64,000 nt of DNA from Burkholderiaceae bacterium (GCA_919902775.1 CAKKRJ010000015.1:45981-109980); one strand, 5' to 3'. Shown: positions 18,252 through 26,899, counted from the first letter of the stretch. Notes: generated from the letters alone by a model not told the origin. Translations and numbers: made by a program.

Positions 18252-18265
18252 TTACAAATATGTCA
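18252..18265. promoter_or_regulatory. CusR/PcoR-type operator between divergent copper operons
   Basis: TTACAAATATGTCA has the same 5-4-5 layout as the site at 14630, with one base off in the left half (TTACA for TGACA). It lies in the 144-base region between the TolC-like gene (minus) and the response regulator (plus), so it can serve both. This suggests autoregulation of the two-component system and joint control of both copper operons. Confidence 0.55.
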
Positions 18266-18318
18266 ACTTTGTCCAATCAGTGGTCTGCACGTGCACACTA
18301 TCGCCCAGGAGAAATGCT

Positions 18319-19005
18319 GTGAAGATTCTGATTGTTGAAGACGAACCCAAAGCCGGGGACTATCTTCGCCAGGGCCTGCGCGAGGCGGGCTATGTGGTGG
18401 ATCTGGTGGACAACGGCACAGATGGCTTGCACCAGGGCTTGGAGGGTGACCACGACCTGCTGATCCTCGACGTGATGTTGCCGGGCCTGAACGGATGGGA
18501 AATCCTCAAGCGCCTGCGCAGCAAGGGCCGCGAGATGCCCGTGCTGTTCCTCACGGCGCGCGACCAGGTAGAAGACCGTGTGAAAGGGCTGGAGTTGGGC
18601 GCCGACGATTACCTGGTCAAGCCGTTTTCGTTCGCCGAGCTGTTGGCTCGGGTGCGCATCATCCTGCGCCGCGGCCGTTCTGGTCCAGAAGCGACTTCGA
18701 TACAGGTCGCCGATTTGGAGCTTGATCTGCTGCGCCGACGGGTCACGCGCTCGGGCAAGCGCATCGACCTGACTGCCAAAGAATTTGGTTTGCTGGAGCT
18801 GCTGATGCGACGCCAGGGGGAGGTCTTGCCGCGTTCCTTGATCGCCTCGCAGGTCTGGGACGTGAACTTCGACAGCGACACCAACGTGATCGAGGTGGCC
18901 ATGAGACGGCTCAGGGCCAAAATTGACGAGGGCTTCGAACCGCGCCTGATTCAGACCGTGCGGGGCATGGGCTATGTACTTGAAGTCCCCGAGGCGCTGC
19001 GCTGA
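18319..19005 (+). CDS. cusR: copper-responsive OmpR-type response regulator (CusR/CopR-like)
   Basis: A 228-residue DNA-binding regulator. The receiver domain (1-115) has the acidic pocket EDE (7-9), the phospho-acceptor Asp51 and the switch Lys in LVKPFSF. A winged-helix OmpR-type output domain fills about 130-225 ([27 protein letters not shown]). The GTG at 18319 is chosen: AGGAG is 8 bases upstream and the product then begins with [13 protein letters not shown] as in CusR. A frame starting at 18247 would read through the operator and is rejected. The kinase gene overlaps its last base, which is normal for this pair. Confidence 0.92.
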   Translation: MKILIVEDEPKAGDYLRQGLREAGYVVDLVDNGTDGLHQGLEGDHDLLILDVMLPGLNGWEILKRLRSKGREMPVLFLTARDQVEDRVKGLELGADDYLVKPFSFAELLARVRIILRRGRSGPEATSIQVADLELDLLRRRVTRSGKRIDLTAKEFGLLELLMRRQGEVLPRSLIASQVWDVNFDSDTNVIEVAMRRLRAKIDEGFEPRLIQTVRGMGYVLEVPEALR

Positions 19006-20414
19006 TGTTGGGGCGAATTTCTCTCACCGCGCGCTTGACCGCTTTCTACGCCTTGGTGTCGACGCTCGTCTTGGTTGGGCTTGGCTCGCTGGTGGTCATG
19101 GCCACAGAGCGCCATTTCGTCGAGCTGGACCGGGACTACCTGAAAGACAAGGTCGCGCTGATTCAGAAAATCATTCAGGAATCAGGCCCAGGGGATTCCC
19201 TGGTGGGTCAGCTCAGCGGGGTGCTGGCCAACCACCACGGACTCTTCATTGAACTGCGTCAAGGTGAACAGGTGGTCTTCGCTACACGTGAAAGCGTATT
19301 TCCGCCATCCGTTCAGTCATCCGACGCCAGCGCCGTTCCGTCCGACTGGCGACTTGGGGAACAAACGCTTCGTGGCATGAATGCGCATTTTGAAGCACCC
19401 CTCTCATCGACCCCCACTACGCCCCCTGGGCCGCCCATGCAGGTCTTGGTTGCGCTGGACACGGCACACCACCAGCACTTCATGCACGGTCTGATCCACA
19501 CGCTGGCCTTGTACCTTTTGACGGCCATTTTGTTCAGCGGGGTATTGGGCTGGTGGGCTGCGCGCCGAGGGCTGCACCCACTGCACATCATGAAGGAGCG
19601 CGCCCAACACGTGACCGGCCAACGGTTGGACCAACGCATGCCGGTCGAAGCCGTTCCAGTGGAGTTCGCCGACCTGGCCGAAAGCCTGAACACGATGCTC
19701 GCCCGGCTGCAGTCAGACTTTGCACGCCTGCAAGAGTTCTCCAGCGATCTGGCACACGAACTGCGCACGCCCATCAACAATTTGTTGACCCAAACCCAAG
19801 TGTCACTGACACAGAAGCGGGATGTGGCGACATACCAGGACATCCTGGCCTCCAATGCCGAAGAGTTTCAGCGCCTGGCCCGGATGGTGTCCGACATGCT
19901 GTTGCTGGCCAAGACCGAGCACGGGATCGAGCTGATCAACCGTGAACCTGTCTCGTTGGATCAAGAGGTTCTGGACTTGATGGATTTCTACGATGCCGTT
20001 GTAGAGGAAAAACACATCCGCATGACACTGCATGGCCAAGCAACGGTCGACGGGGACCGGTTGATGTTGCGCCGCGCCATCAGCAACCTGATGTCCAATG
20101 CGATCAGGTATTCGCCCCATGGTTCGGAAGTCTTGATCACCCTTCGAGACGAGCCGGGCCCCACATCGATGTGCATTGCAAATGAGGGCACCACCATTGC
20201 AGCAGAACATTTGCCTCGCCTGTTTGACCGTTTTTACCGGGTAGACAAGTCACGCAGCCACCCAGAGAGCGATGGAACGGGTCTGGGACTTTCCATCATC
20301 CGAGCCATCATGGTGGCGCACGGCGGGTCTGTTTCGGTGACTTCGGACCAAGGGATCACGACCTTCTGTCTTGCGTTTCAGGACAACCCCCAGGTTGACG
20401 GAGATTTGTATTGA
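19005..20414 (+). CDS. cusS: heavy-metal sensor histidine kinase (CusS-like)
   Basis: A 469-residue membrane kinase. Transmembrane helix 1 is at about 11-32, a periplasmic sensor loop follows to about 160, transmembrane helix 2 is at about 163-183, then HAMP. The dimerisation/phospho-acceptor box DLAHELRTPINN has His251. The ATPase domain shows the N-box LMSNAIRYSP, G1 RFYRVDKSRS and G2 DGTGLGLSI. The family phosphorylates its cognate regulator when periplasmic Cu(I)/Ag(I) rises. The start codon shares one base with the regulator's stop, so translation is coupled. The periplasmic loop contains a His-rich HHQHFMHG stretch close to helix 2. Confidence 0.93.
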   Translation: MLGRISLTARLTAFYALVSTLVLVGLGSLVVMATERHFVELDRDYLKDKVALIQKIIQESGPGDSLVGQLSGVLANHHGLFIELRQGEQVVFATRESVFPPSVQSSDASAVPSDWRLGEQTLRGMNAHFEAPLSSTPTTPPGPPMQVLVALDTAHHQHFMHGLIHTLALYLLTAILFSGVLGWWAARRGLHPLHIMKERAQHVTGQRLDQRMPVEAVPVEFADLAESLNTMLARLQSDFARLQEFSSDLAHELRTPINNLLTQTQVSLTQKRDVATYQDILASNAEEFQRLARMVSDMLLLAKTEHGIELINREPVSLDQEVLDLMDFYDAVVEEKHIRMTLHGQATVDGDRLMLRRAISNLMSNAIRYSPHGSEVLITLRDEPGPTSMCIANEGTTIAAEHLPRLFDRFYRVDKSRSHPESDGTGLGLSIIRAIMVAHGGSVSVTSDQGITTFCLAFQDNPQVDGDLY

Positions 20415-20444
20415 CAGTTATAGTGCCATTATTAAAAATGGCAC
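20411..20444 (+). promoter_or_regulatory. promoter with overlapping 8-bp inverted repeat (operator-like)
   Basis: TTGACA (20411-20416), a perfect -35 hexamer, overlaps the kinase stop codon. An AT-rich TAAAAA -10 candidate lies 16 bases on (20433-20438). Across the spacer and -10 runs a perfect inverted repeat, GTGCCATT (20423-20430) and AATGGCAC (20437-20444), with a 6-base loop. No T-run follows, so it is not a terminator. It looks like an operator for an unknown repressor of the next gene. Confidence 0.55.
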
Positions 20445-20455
20445 AGGAGACTCTC

Positions 20456-20509
20456 TTGCATACGCTCCAGCACCCCCGCGTGACACGCATGAATGGGCTG
20501 CACCTGTGA
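20456..20509 (+). CDS. candidate 17-codon leader peptide
   Basis: A TTG codon sits 6 bases after a good AGGAG (20445-20449), directly behind the operator-like promoter. The frame encodes LHTLQHPRVTRMNGLHL (initiator residue would be Met) and stops at a TGA that overlaps the GTG start of the DJ-1/PfpI gene as GTGA. This is the layout of a translationally coupled leader. The alternative is a one-base indel that split the gene's true start from its body. Nothing else identifies the peptide. Confidence 0.4.
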   Translation: MHTLQHPRVTRMNGLHL

Positions 20510-21360
20510 CGCGCTGGCATCTGCTGGGGCTCACCGCTGTGCTGCTGGTCACGGCCACGGCCCTGGCGCTGCCCCCCCTCTTGCGCGCCGCAGGGCTTCA
20601 CCCGGACAACACGGGCAGTCTGGTCAAAGTGCCTGGCAAACGTGCCTTGATCATCACCACCAGCCATGGCGTCTTGAATGCACCGGGTCAAACCACGGGG
20701 CGGGCAACCGGCGTTTTTGCCTCAGAAATGACTGTTCCCTACTATGACTTCGTGGCCGCCGGTCTCGCGGTGGACCTTGCCAGCATTCAGGGCGGCGAGA
20801 TCCCCATCGACCCTCAATCCTTTTACTACATGATCCGCACCCCTGAAGACCAGCGTTTTTTGAACGACAGCGACTTCAAGGCCAAGGTGCAGAACTCTTT
20901 GAAGATCGACGATGTCGACTTCAGCCAATACGATTTGATTTTCATGGCCGGTGGTTGGGGGGCAGCCTACGATTTGGGCACCTCCCAGGTGTTGGGCCAA
21001 AAGTTGAGCCAAGCCTACGCCAGCCCGCGCAAGCCCATCATCGGTTCGGTGTGCCATGGCGCGCTCGGTCTGATCCAAGCCAAGAACGCAGAAGGCCAGT
21101 TGCTGATTGCGGGGCGTCGCATGACGGCGGTGACCAACAAACAGCTGCACGAACTGGGCATTGACGCAACACCCCAGCACCCCGAAACCGAACTGCGCAA
21201 GGCACGGGCGCTCTACCAAAGCAACACCGCCTTCCGCGACATATTTGCCAACGGCGTGGTGACCGACGACGAGCAGAGATTCGTCACCGGTCAAAACCAA
21301 AACAGCGGCCACCTGACGGCACACACCATGTTGGGCCTGCTGGCCAATGCCCCAAAATGA
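20506..21360 (+). CDS. DJ-1/PfpI family protein, membrane-anchored or exported
   Basis: A 284-residue protein. An N-terminal hydrophobic segment (about 5-25, LLGLTAVLLVTATALALPPLL) suggests a signal anchor. The DJ-1/PfpI fold follows: KRALIITTSHG strand, YDLIFMAGGWGAAYDLG, and the nucleophile elbow GSVCHGALG with the conserved Cys-His. Family members include glyoxalase III/Hsp31-like and protease-like proteins. The GTG at 20506 is chosen, though the frame stays open further upstream without a good start. A leader ORF overlaps this GTG. Export is unusual for the family. Position after the copper kinase may mean stress-related glyoxal or protein-damage repair; that is inference. Confidence 0.75.
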   Translation: MTRWHLLGLTAVLLVTATALALPPLLRAAGLHPDNTGSLVKVPGKRALIITTSHGVLNAPGQTTGRATGVFASEMTVPYYDFVAAGLAVDLASIQGGEIPIDPQSFYYMIRTPEDQRFLNDSDFKAKVQNSLKIDDVDFSQYDLIFMAGGWGAAYDLGTSQVLGQKLSQAYASPRKPIIGSVCHGALGLIQAKNAEGQLLIAGRRMTAVTNKQLHELGIDATPQHPETELRKARALYQSNTAFRDIFANGVVTDDEQRFVTGQNQNSGHLTAHTMLGLLANAPK

Positions 21361-21438
21361 GCCCCCATGGCATGGGGCGCAAGACCTCCTTCAAATCATT
21401 TGACCTGTCTTGGTCATTGCTTTAACACCCAGGCACCC

Positions 21439-22749
21439 ATGTCCATCCAAAGTCTGTTGATGCCGATGATCTCCGAGCGCTGGTTGTCCAACACGCGCTT
21501 GCTCAAGGCAAGGGCCAAGGCCGAACGCAGCCGCATCGCCCAAGGCGAACCGCACCGCGTCTACTACTTTCATCAGGTTGACGACCCCTACAGCGCGCTC
21601 CTGGCTTCGCGCCTGCCGGCCTTGCTGGCGCGCTATGACATCGCCCTGTCCGTGCACGTGGTGGGGCCACCCGCCGAATCGGCCGCGCCCGACCGCGCGC
21701 GTTTGGTGGCATACAGCCGCACCGATGCGCAGCGCCTGGCGCAACACCACGGCCTGGCCTTCGCCGACCCTGGCGCGCAGCCCTCGGTTTTGGCGCAAGC
21801 GCGTGCCACCCGCGTGCTGGTGGCCGCCGCTGAGCAAGGCCAGTTTGTCCAGGTCGCCGACGCCGTCTGCGCCGCCTTGTGGGCCAGCACCGGTGCAGAT
21901 CAGCCCTTGCAGCCCACGCCGACGCCCTGGCCCGAAGCGAGCCCCGATCAAGTTCAAGCCCATTTGGCCGCGGCCAACGCCCTGCGCCAAAAGCTGGGCC
22001 ACTACCTCGGCGCGACGCTTTACTACGCGGGCGAGTGGACCTGGGGCATCGACCGCCTGCACCATCTGGAGCGGCGTTTGCAAGACCTGGGGGCGCAGCG
22101 GCCGGGCGTCACAGGCGTCCTCTTTCCACCCGCGCCCGACTTGAGCGAACCCGTGGCCCTGACCAATCCGCCGCCGATTGATTTCTTTTTTTCATTGCGC
22201 AGCCCCTACTCGGCCATCGTGGCCCAGAGGATCTTTGACTTGGGGCGCTTGACTGGCGCCGAGGTGCGCCTGCGCTATGTCTTGCCCATGGTGATGCGGG
22301 GCTTGCCGGTGCCACGCGAGAAACGCCGCTACATCAGCCTCGATGCGGCGCGCGAGGCGCGTTGGCGCGGTGTGCCTTTTGGCCGCGTCAACGACCCCGT
22401 GGGCCGCCCTGTCGAGCGCGGCCTGTCGCTCATGCCTTTGGCCGAGCGCATGGGCCTGGGCCAAGCCTATGTGTCGTCTTTCATGCACGGCGTGTGGGCC
22501 GAAGGCTTGGACGCGGGCAGTGACCGGGGCCTCAAGCGCATGGCCGAACGCGCGGGTCTGGCATGGCACGAAGCCCAACAGGCGATGCAAGACGACGCTT
22601 GGCGCCAAACCGCAGAAGCCAACCGCGCCGAGATGCTGGCGCTGGGCTTGTGGGGTGTGCCTTCGTTTCGTGTGGGCGACACTGCGGTCTGGGGGCAAGA
22701 CCGCCTGTGGGCGATTCAAGACGCCCTGCTCCACCCTGAAAAACACTGA
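21439..22749 (+). CDS. tandem DsbA/HCCA-isomerase-like (kappa-class) protein
   Basis: A 436-residue protein with two related thioredoxin-fold parts. The N-terminal half starts with RVYYFHQVDDPYSALLASRL (about 41-60) and looks degenerate. The C-terminal half starts with IDFFFSLRSPYSAIVAQRI (about 235-253) and ends LGLWGVPSFRVGD, as in 2-hydroxychromene-2-carboxylate isomerases and kappa glutathione transferases. Both halves repeat the pattern F-x-(S/D)-P-Y-S-A. It opens the plus-strand operon that leads to a sulfatase and a haloalkane dehalogenase. Glutathione-dependent isomerisation or conjugation of an intermediate is plausible. No CXXC is present, so a disulfide oxidase role is unlikely. 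Confidence 0.75.
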   Translation: MSIQSLLMPMISERWLSNTRLLKARAKAERSRIAQGEPHRVYYFHQVDDPYSALLASRLPALLARYDIALSVHVVGPPAESAAPDRARLVAYSRTDAQRLAQHHGLAFADPGAQPSVLAQARATRVLVAAAEQGQFVQVADAVCAALWASTGADQPLQPTPTPWPEASPDQVQAHLAAANALRQKLGHYLGATLYYAGEWTWGIDRLHHLERRLQDLGAQRPGVTGVLFPPAPDLSEPVALTNPPPIDFFFSLRSPYSAIVAQRIFDLGRLTGAEVRLRYVLPMVMRGLPVPREKRRYISLDAAREARWRGVPFGRVNDPVGRPVERGLSLMPLAERMGLGQAYVSSFMHGVWAEGLDAGSDRGLKRMAERAGLAWHEAQQAMQDDAWRQTAEANRAEMLALGLWGVPSFRVGDTAVWGQDRLWAIQDALLHPEKH

Positions 22750-22769
22750 TCCGCAGGACAAGGAACACC

Positions 22770-23063
22770 ATGACACTGGCGATCAACTATTGTCTTCGCG
22801 CCCTGTGCTTGCTGGTCTATGCCATGGCATTGGGCCAGCTGGTCGGCCTTGTGCCCGCCGGCACCTTCGATCGCGCGCCCACGCTGGCCCTGGTGCTGTT
22901 GGCGCTGCATGCGGGTGAACTGCTGCTGTTTTTCAAAAATGTGCGTTTGTACCCAGGGCCCTTGGCCATGAGCGTGGTGCTGACCTTGCTCTTTGGCTTG
23001 CTGCATTGGAAGCCCCTGGCTGCGCAGCACGCTGAAAAAGGGCAAACCGGAGAACACGAATGA
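22770..23063 (+). CDS. small three-helix membrane protein (DUF1145-like pattern)
   Basis: A 97-residue hydrophobic protein with about three transmembrane segments (near 10-30, 38-56 and 62-80) and a short charged C-terminus. The central LLALHAGELLLFF recalls DUF1145 (YhhL-like) proteins, but I cannot confirm this by eye. AAGGAA is 5 bases before the ATG. The gene overlaps the following sulfatase start by 4 bases (ATGA), so the two are translationally coupled. It may help membrane placement or transport in the sulfatase/dehalogenase operon; the function is unknown. Confidence 0.65.
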   Translation: MTLAINYCLRALCLLVYAMALGQLVGLVPAGTFDRAPTLALVLLALHAGELLLFFKNVRLYPGPLAMSVVLTLLFGLLHWKPLAAQHAEKGQTGEHE

Positions 23064-24856
23064 GGCACACCATGCTCAAAGCGGTTTGGGTTTTCGGCCT
23101 GCTGTGGAGCGGACTGGCGTTTGCGGCTCCCTCTGCACCACCTGCAAAACCAGCGCGGCCCAACATCGTGGTGCTGGTGGCCGATGACTGGGGCTTCAGC
23201 GATGTGGGCGCTTTCGGCGGCGAAATCTCCACACCCCACCTGGACAGTTTGGCCCAGCGGGGTGTGCGCTTTTCCAACTTCCACGTGGCCGCCTCGTGCT
23301 CACCGACCCGGGCCATGCTGCTCACCGGCGTGGACAACCACCGCAACGGCCACGGCAATCTGCGCGAGACCATGCCCGGTGCACATTTGGGCCAGCCCGG
23401 TTACGAGGCCACGCTCAGACCGAACGTGGTGACCGTCGCCAGCTTGCTCCAGGCCAGTGGTTACCGCACCGCCATTGCGGGCAAGTGGAACGTCGGAAAC
23501 GAAGCGGCCAATCTGCCCAACCAACGCGGCTTTGACCGCTCTTTCATCATGGGCGACACCGGCTCGGACAACTGGGAGCCCGAAAAGCGCTACCTGCCGC
23601 ACAGCGCCCAGGTGCATTGGTTCGAAAACGGCGCCGCCCCTGCCCTGCCCAAGCCGTTTTACAGCTCCACCTTTTTTGTCGACAAAACCATCGAATACCT
23701 GCGTGCCGGGCAAGGCAGCGGTCAGCCCTTTTTTGCCTATGTGGGTTTCCAAGCCAACCACGTGCCCGTGCAGGCGCCTCAGGCTTTCATCGACAAATAC
23801 AAAGGCCGCTACGACGGCGGCTGGACAGCGCTGCGCCAGGCGCGTCGCGCCAAGGCGATCGCGCTCGGCCTGGTCCCCAAAGATGCCCCCATGGCGGACA
23901 TGCAGACCACGCTGGACTGGGCCGCATTAAGCACGCAGGACAAGCGTTACCAGGCGCGCCTGATGGAGGTCTACGCCGCCATGGCCGACGCCATGGACCA
24001 CGAAGTGGGGCGTTTGATTGCCCATCTGAAATCCACAGGGGAATTTGACAACACCGTGTTCGTGTTCCTCTCGGACAACGGCCCCGAGGGCTCCGACTAC
24101 AGGCAAGCCGACCTGTGGTTGCGCGTGAACTACAACCGCGAACTGGAGCGACTGGGCGGCCCAGGCGCCTATGTGGTACCCGGGCCCTCGTGGTCCAGCG
24201 CATCGGCTGCGCCGCTCAGGGGCTTCAAGTTCTACGCCAGCGAAGGGGGCATCCGCACGCCCCTGATCATCAGCGGCGCGGCCGCCACCAGCGTGGCACA
24301 AAACCAGGTGCACACGGGCCTGACCCATGTCACCGACATCGCTCCCACCCTGCTGGACCTGGCCGGGGTTGAGCGCCCAGGCCACACCTTTCAAGGTCGC
24401 CCCATCGAAGCCCTGACGGGCCGCAGCCTGCTGCCCGTGCTGAGCAACCCTGCGGCACGCGTGCGCGCTGCCGATGAATCTGTGGGCTATGAATTGGCGG
24501 GCAACAAGGCCTTGTTCAAAGGCGACTTGAAGCTGGTCTGGGACAACCCGCCCGTGGGCGACTCGCAATGGCGTTTGTACGACTTGCGCACCGACCCCGG
24601 CGAAACCAAAGACCTGCAAAAGGAGCGGCCACAGCAGTTCGCCGCCATGCAGGCCGAGTACGAAGCCTGGGCCAAAGCCAATGGCGTGCTGCCCGTGCCC
24701 GAGGGCTACGACCCCGTGCGGCAAGTGATGATCAACACCTTCGTCAATTACTGGATACCCGTCTATTGGCCGCACGGCGTGGCGGCACTGTTGGTCTTGC
24801 TGGGGTTGGTCATTGCGCTGCGTCGGCGTGCCCAACGCCGCCGAGCAACGGCATGA
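23060..24856 (+). CDS. type I (formylglycine) sulfatase, secreted
   Basis: A 598-residue sulfatase of the alkaline-phosphatase superfamily. A Sec signal peptide covers about 1-23 (LLWSGLAFAAPS). The metal-site strand IVVLVADDWG supplies the paired Asp (42-43). The activation motif CSPTR (Cys80-Arg84) is the canonical C-x-P-x-R that is converted to formylglycine. LSDNGPEG gives the second metal site. A C-terminal hydrophobic stretch (VAALLVLLGLVIALRRRAQRRR) looks like a membrane anchor with a positively charged stop, so the enzyme is probably periplasmic and tethered. It hydrolyses a sulfate ester; the substrate is unknown. It is coupled on both sides by ATGA overlaps. Confidence 0.93.
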   Translation: MRHTMLKAVWVFGLLWSGLAFAAPSAPPAKPARPNIVVLVADDWGFSDVGAFGGEISTPHLDSLAQRGVRFSNFHVAASCSPTRAMLLTGVDNHRNGHGNLRETMPGAHLGQPGYEATLRPNVVTVASLLQASGYRTAIAGKWNVGNEAANLPNQRGFDRSFIMGDTGSDNWEPEKRYLPHSAQVHWFENGAAPALPKPFYSSTFFVDKTIEYLRAGQGSGQPFFAYVGFQANHVPVQAPQAFIDKYKGRYDGGWTALRQARRAKAIALGLVPKDAPMADMQTTLDWAALSTQDKRYQARLMEVYAAMADAMDHEVGRLIAHLKSTGEFDNTVFVFLSDNGPEGSDYRQADLWLRVNYNRELERLGGPGAYVVPGPSWSSASAAPLRGFKFYASEGGIRTPLIISGAAATSVAQNQVHTGLTHVTDIAPTLLDLAGVERPGHTFQGRPIEALTGRSLLPVLSNPAARVRAADESVGYELAGNKALFKGDLKLVWDNPPVGDSQWRLYDLRTDPGETKDLQKERPQQFAAMQAEYEAWAKANGVLPVPEGYDPVRQVMINTFVNYWIPVYWPHGVAALLVLLGLVIALRRRAQRRRATA

Positions 24857-26106
24857 CAGGGCGGGGTTATTTCCACAGCCCGTGGCCCTGCGAAGACGGT
24901 GGGCCGCAACGCTTGCAGCGGGCCGAACGCGGTGTCGGCCTGGGCTTGGCCGCTGGCGAGGTGTTGCAAGCCACCCGGCGCCGCACGCTGATGTCCACCA
25001 TGACGGTGCTGGGTGCGCCGGGCGAGGTCTATCTGATGACGCACACGGCCTTGCGCGCCCACATCGGGCTGGCCACCACCGCGCGCGTCGAGATGATCGA
25101 CCCGGTGAGCCTGCGCACGCTGCACCGGTCGCCGCGCCTCCAAGGCGGCCCCATGTGGCCTGGCGGCATGGCCATCCACCGCAATGGCGACATCTACCTG
25201 GTCTATGGACGCCACTGCCACCGCCTGAGTCGCCATTGCCAACCCAAAGCCTGTTTGCAGCTGCCCGAGCACCAGCCCTACAACTCGTTTGTTGTGCTCG
25301 ACAACGGCCTGTTGGTGACCAAGAACCTGTCCGACAGCACGACCGCGCGCCTGACGGTGATCGACCCGGATTCGCTCACCCCTGTGGCAGCCGACCTGGT
25401 CTGCCCCGAGCCATCGATTGCCCGCTTGAGTGCCCAGGGTGATAGCGTTTATGTCGTGGGTGTGCGCAGCATTTTTCGTTACCACTGGAACGCTGCCTTG
25501 CAGTCCCTGCAACGCGACACCGATTGGCAGTTCGACTACATCGGCCACAGCGGCAACAGCCACGGATGGGATGTGGTGATTGATGGCGCGCACGCCTGGT
25601 TCATGGACAACGGGGCGCATCGCTACCGTTTCCGCATGATCGGCGCAGGCGTTCGCCACACGGCCAACCGGCTGATCAGGGTGTCCCTGTCGAACGCCGC
25701 CGACCACCAGTCTTTGGATGTGTCGGGTCTGGCCGCCGGCAGCGTCACCAACCCGCCGCTGATCGACGTAGACCGCAGCATTGTGGTCGGCTACGACTCC
25801 GCCAACGCCGTGCTGCGGGCCTGGCGATTCGACGACCGTCTGCGCCACTTGACGCCCTTGTGGCACAAGGCCCCGTTTGGCAGTGCCAGCCACATGCTGC
25901 TCTACCCGGACTCGGCCGAACTGGTGGTCAACGACTACCGGCGCTACGGCGAAGAAGTGGTGGTGCTGGACATCGAAAGTGGCCAGGAAAAAGGCCGCAT
26001 CCGCACGTGTGGCCTGATGCAGGGTGTGGTGTTTCCCAGCCCTGGCTGGGCGCGTGATTTTTATTGGTCTTCCATGGGTCAACTGGCCAGGGTATTTGTC
26101 GCATGA
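24853..26106 (+). CDS. hypothetical protein, possible beta-propeller
   Basis: A 417-residue protein I cannot place. There is no signal peptide or membrane segment at the chosen ATG (24853), which overlaps the sulfatase stop as ATGA. A longer frame upstream lies inside the sulfatase gene and is rejected. The sequence has recurring beta-strand motifs with Gly/Asp turns (MAIHRNGDIYLVYG, FVVLDNGLLVTKN, LTVIDPDSLTPV, VVVLDIESGQEKGRI), which suggests a propeller of the SMP-30/quinoprotein kind. The gene overlaps the following SDR gene by 4 bases. It could be an enzyme acting on the released alcohol or a binding protein. Confidence 0.7.
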   Translation: MTGRGYFHSPWPCEDGGPQRLQRAERGVGLGLAAGEVLQATRRRTLMSTMTVLGAPGEVYLMTHTALRAHIGLATTARVEMIDPVSLRTLHRSPRLQGGPMWPGGMAIHRNGDIYLVYGRHCHRLSRHCQPKACLQLPEHQPYNSFVVLDNGLLVTKNLSDSTTARLTVIDPDSLTPVAADLVCPEPSIARLSAQGDSVYVVGVRSIFRYHWNAALQSLQRDTDWQFDYIGHSGNSHGWDVVIDGAHAWFMDNGAHRYRFRMIGAGVRHTANRLIRVSLSNAADHQSLDVSGLAAGSVTNPPLIDVDRSIVVGYDSANAVLRAWRFDDRLRHLTPLWHKAPFGSASHMLLYPDSAELVVNDYRRYGEEVVVLDIESGQEKGRIRTCGLMQGVVFPSPGWARDFYWSSMGQLARVFVA

Positions 26107-26894
26107 AAAAAACCATTCTCATCACCGGGGCCGGCAGCGGCATTGGCCTGGACAGCGCCTGGGCACTGGCCGCGCGCGGGCACCGCGTCATCGCCACCAC
26201 TTTTGACGATGTGCAAGCCCAGGCATTGCAGGCCATGGCCAGCGCACGCGGCGTGCCGTTGGAGGTCTTCAAGCTGGACATCACCTCCCAAGACGACCGG
26301 CAAAAAGTCTTGTCATTTGAATTGGACGTTTTGATCAACAACGCGGGGGTGGGCGAGTCGGGTTCATTGGCCGAGGTGGATGTGGACCGCATCCGTCAGG
26401 TCTTCGAAGTCAACCTCTTTGCCACCCTCGAACTCACACAGCTCGCGCTGCACGGCATGATCGCGCGCCGTCGCGGCACGGTGCTGTTCGTCAGCTCCAT
26501 CGCCGGCCGTGTGCCCATGCCTTTTTTGATGCCCTATTCGATGAGCAAGTTCGCCCTCTCTGCGGCCGGTGCGGGCTTGCGCGCCGAGCTCAAGCAACTG
26601 CGCTGCCATGTCCATGTGGCGCTGATCGAGCCCGGCGCCATCCACACCGGTTTCAACCAGGCCATGACCGAGCGCAAGTACACCTGGATGGACCCGCAGT
26701 CCTACTTCAGCGCCCACGTCGAACGCCTGAAGGCGCAAGAAAAGCGCACCTTCGGCCTGCTCGAAGCCAAGAGCACACGTTCCATCGTGGCCCAAATCGT
26801 CAAGGCCGCCGAGGCCAACCGCCCCAAGCTGCGCTATGTGGCGCCCTGGATCCAGGGTGTGGGCGTGCGCTTGGCGCGTATTTTTGGAGTGTGA
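26103..26894 (+). CDS. short-chain dehydrogenase/reductase (SDR)
   Basis: A 263-residue NAD(P)-dependent oxidoreductase. The Rossmann motif TGAGSGIG is at 8-15, NNAG at 79-82, and the catalytic Ser (131/132 in FVSSIAG) and Tyr145-x-x-x-Lys149 (PYSMSKF) are all present. The start ATG overlaps the previous stop as ATGA. The family oxidises secondary alcohols or reduces ketones. In this operon it would naturally oxidise an alcohol released by the sulfatase or the dehalogenase. The C-terminal part (PWIQGVGVRLARIFGV) resembles SDRs acting on lipophilic substrates; that is a weak hint only. Confidence 0.9.
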   Translation: MKKTILITGAGSGIGLDSAWALAARGHRVIATTFDDVQAQALQAMASARGVPLEVFKLDITSQDDRQKVLSFELDVLINNAGVGESGSLAEVDVDRIRQVFEVNLFATLELTQLALHGMIARRRGTVLFVSSIAGRVPMPFLMPYSMSKFALSAAGAGLRAELKQLRCHVHVALIEPGAIHTGFNQAMTERKYTWMDPQSYFSAHVERLKAQEKRTFGLLEAKSTRSIVAQIVKAAEANRPKLRYVAPWIQGVGVRLARIFGV

Positions 26895-26899
26895 TCACG

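Noticed and set aside
20423..20444. Inverted repeat after the sensor kinase read as a terminator
   Set aside because: No T-run follows, the stem is AT-rich, and it overlaps a TTGACA promoter, so an operator is more likely.
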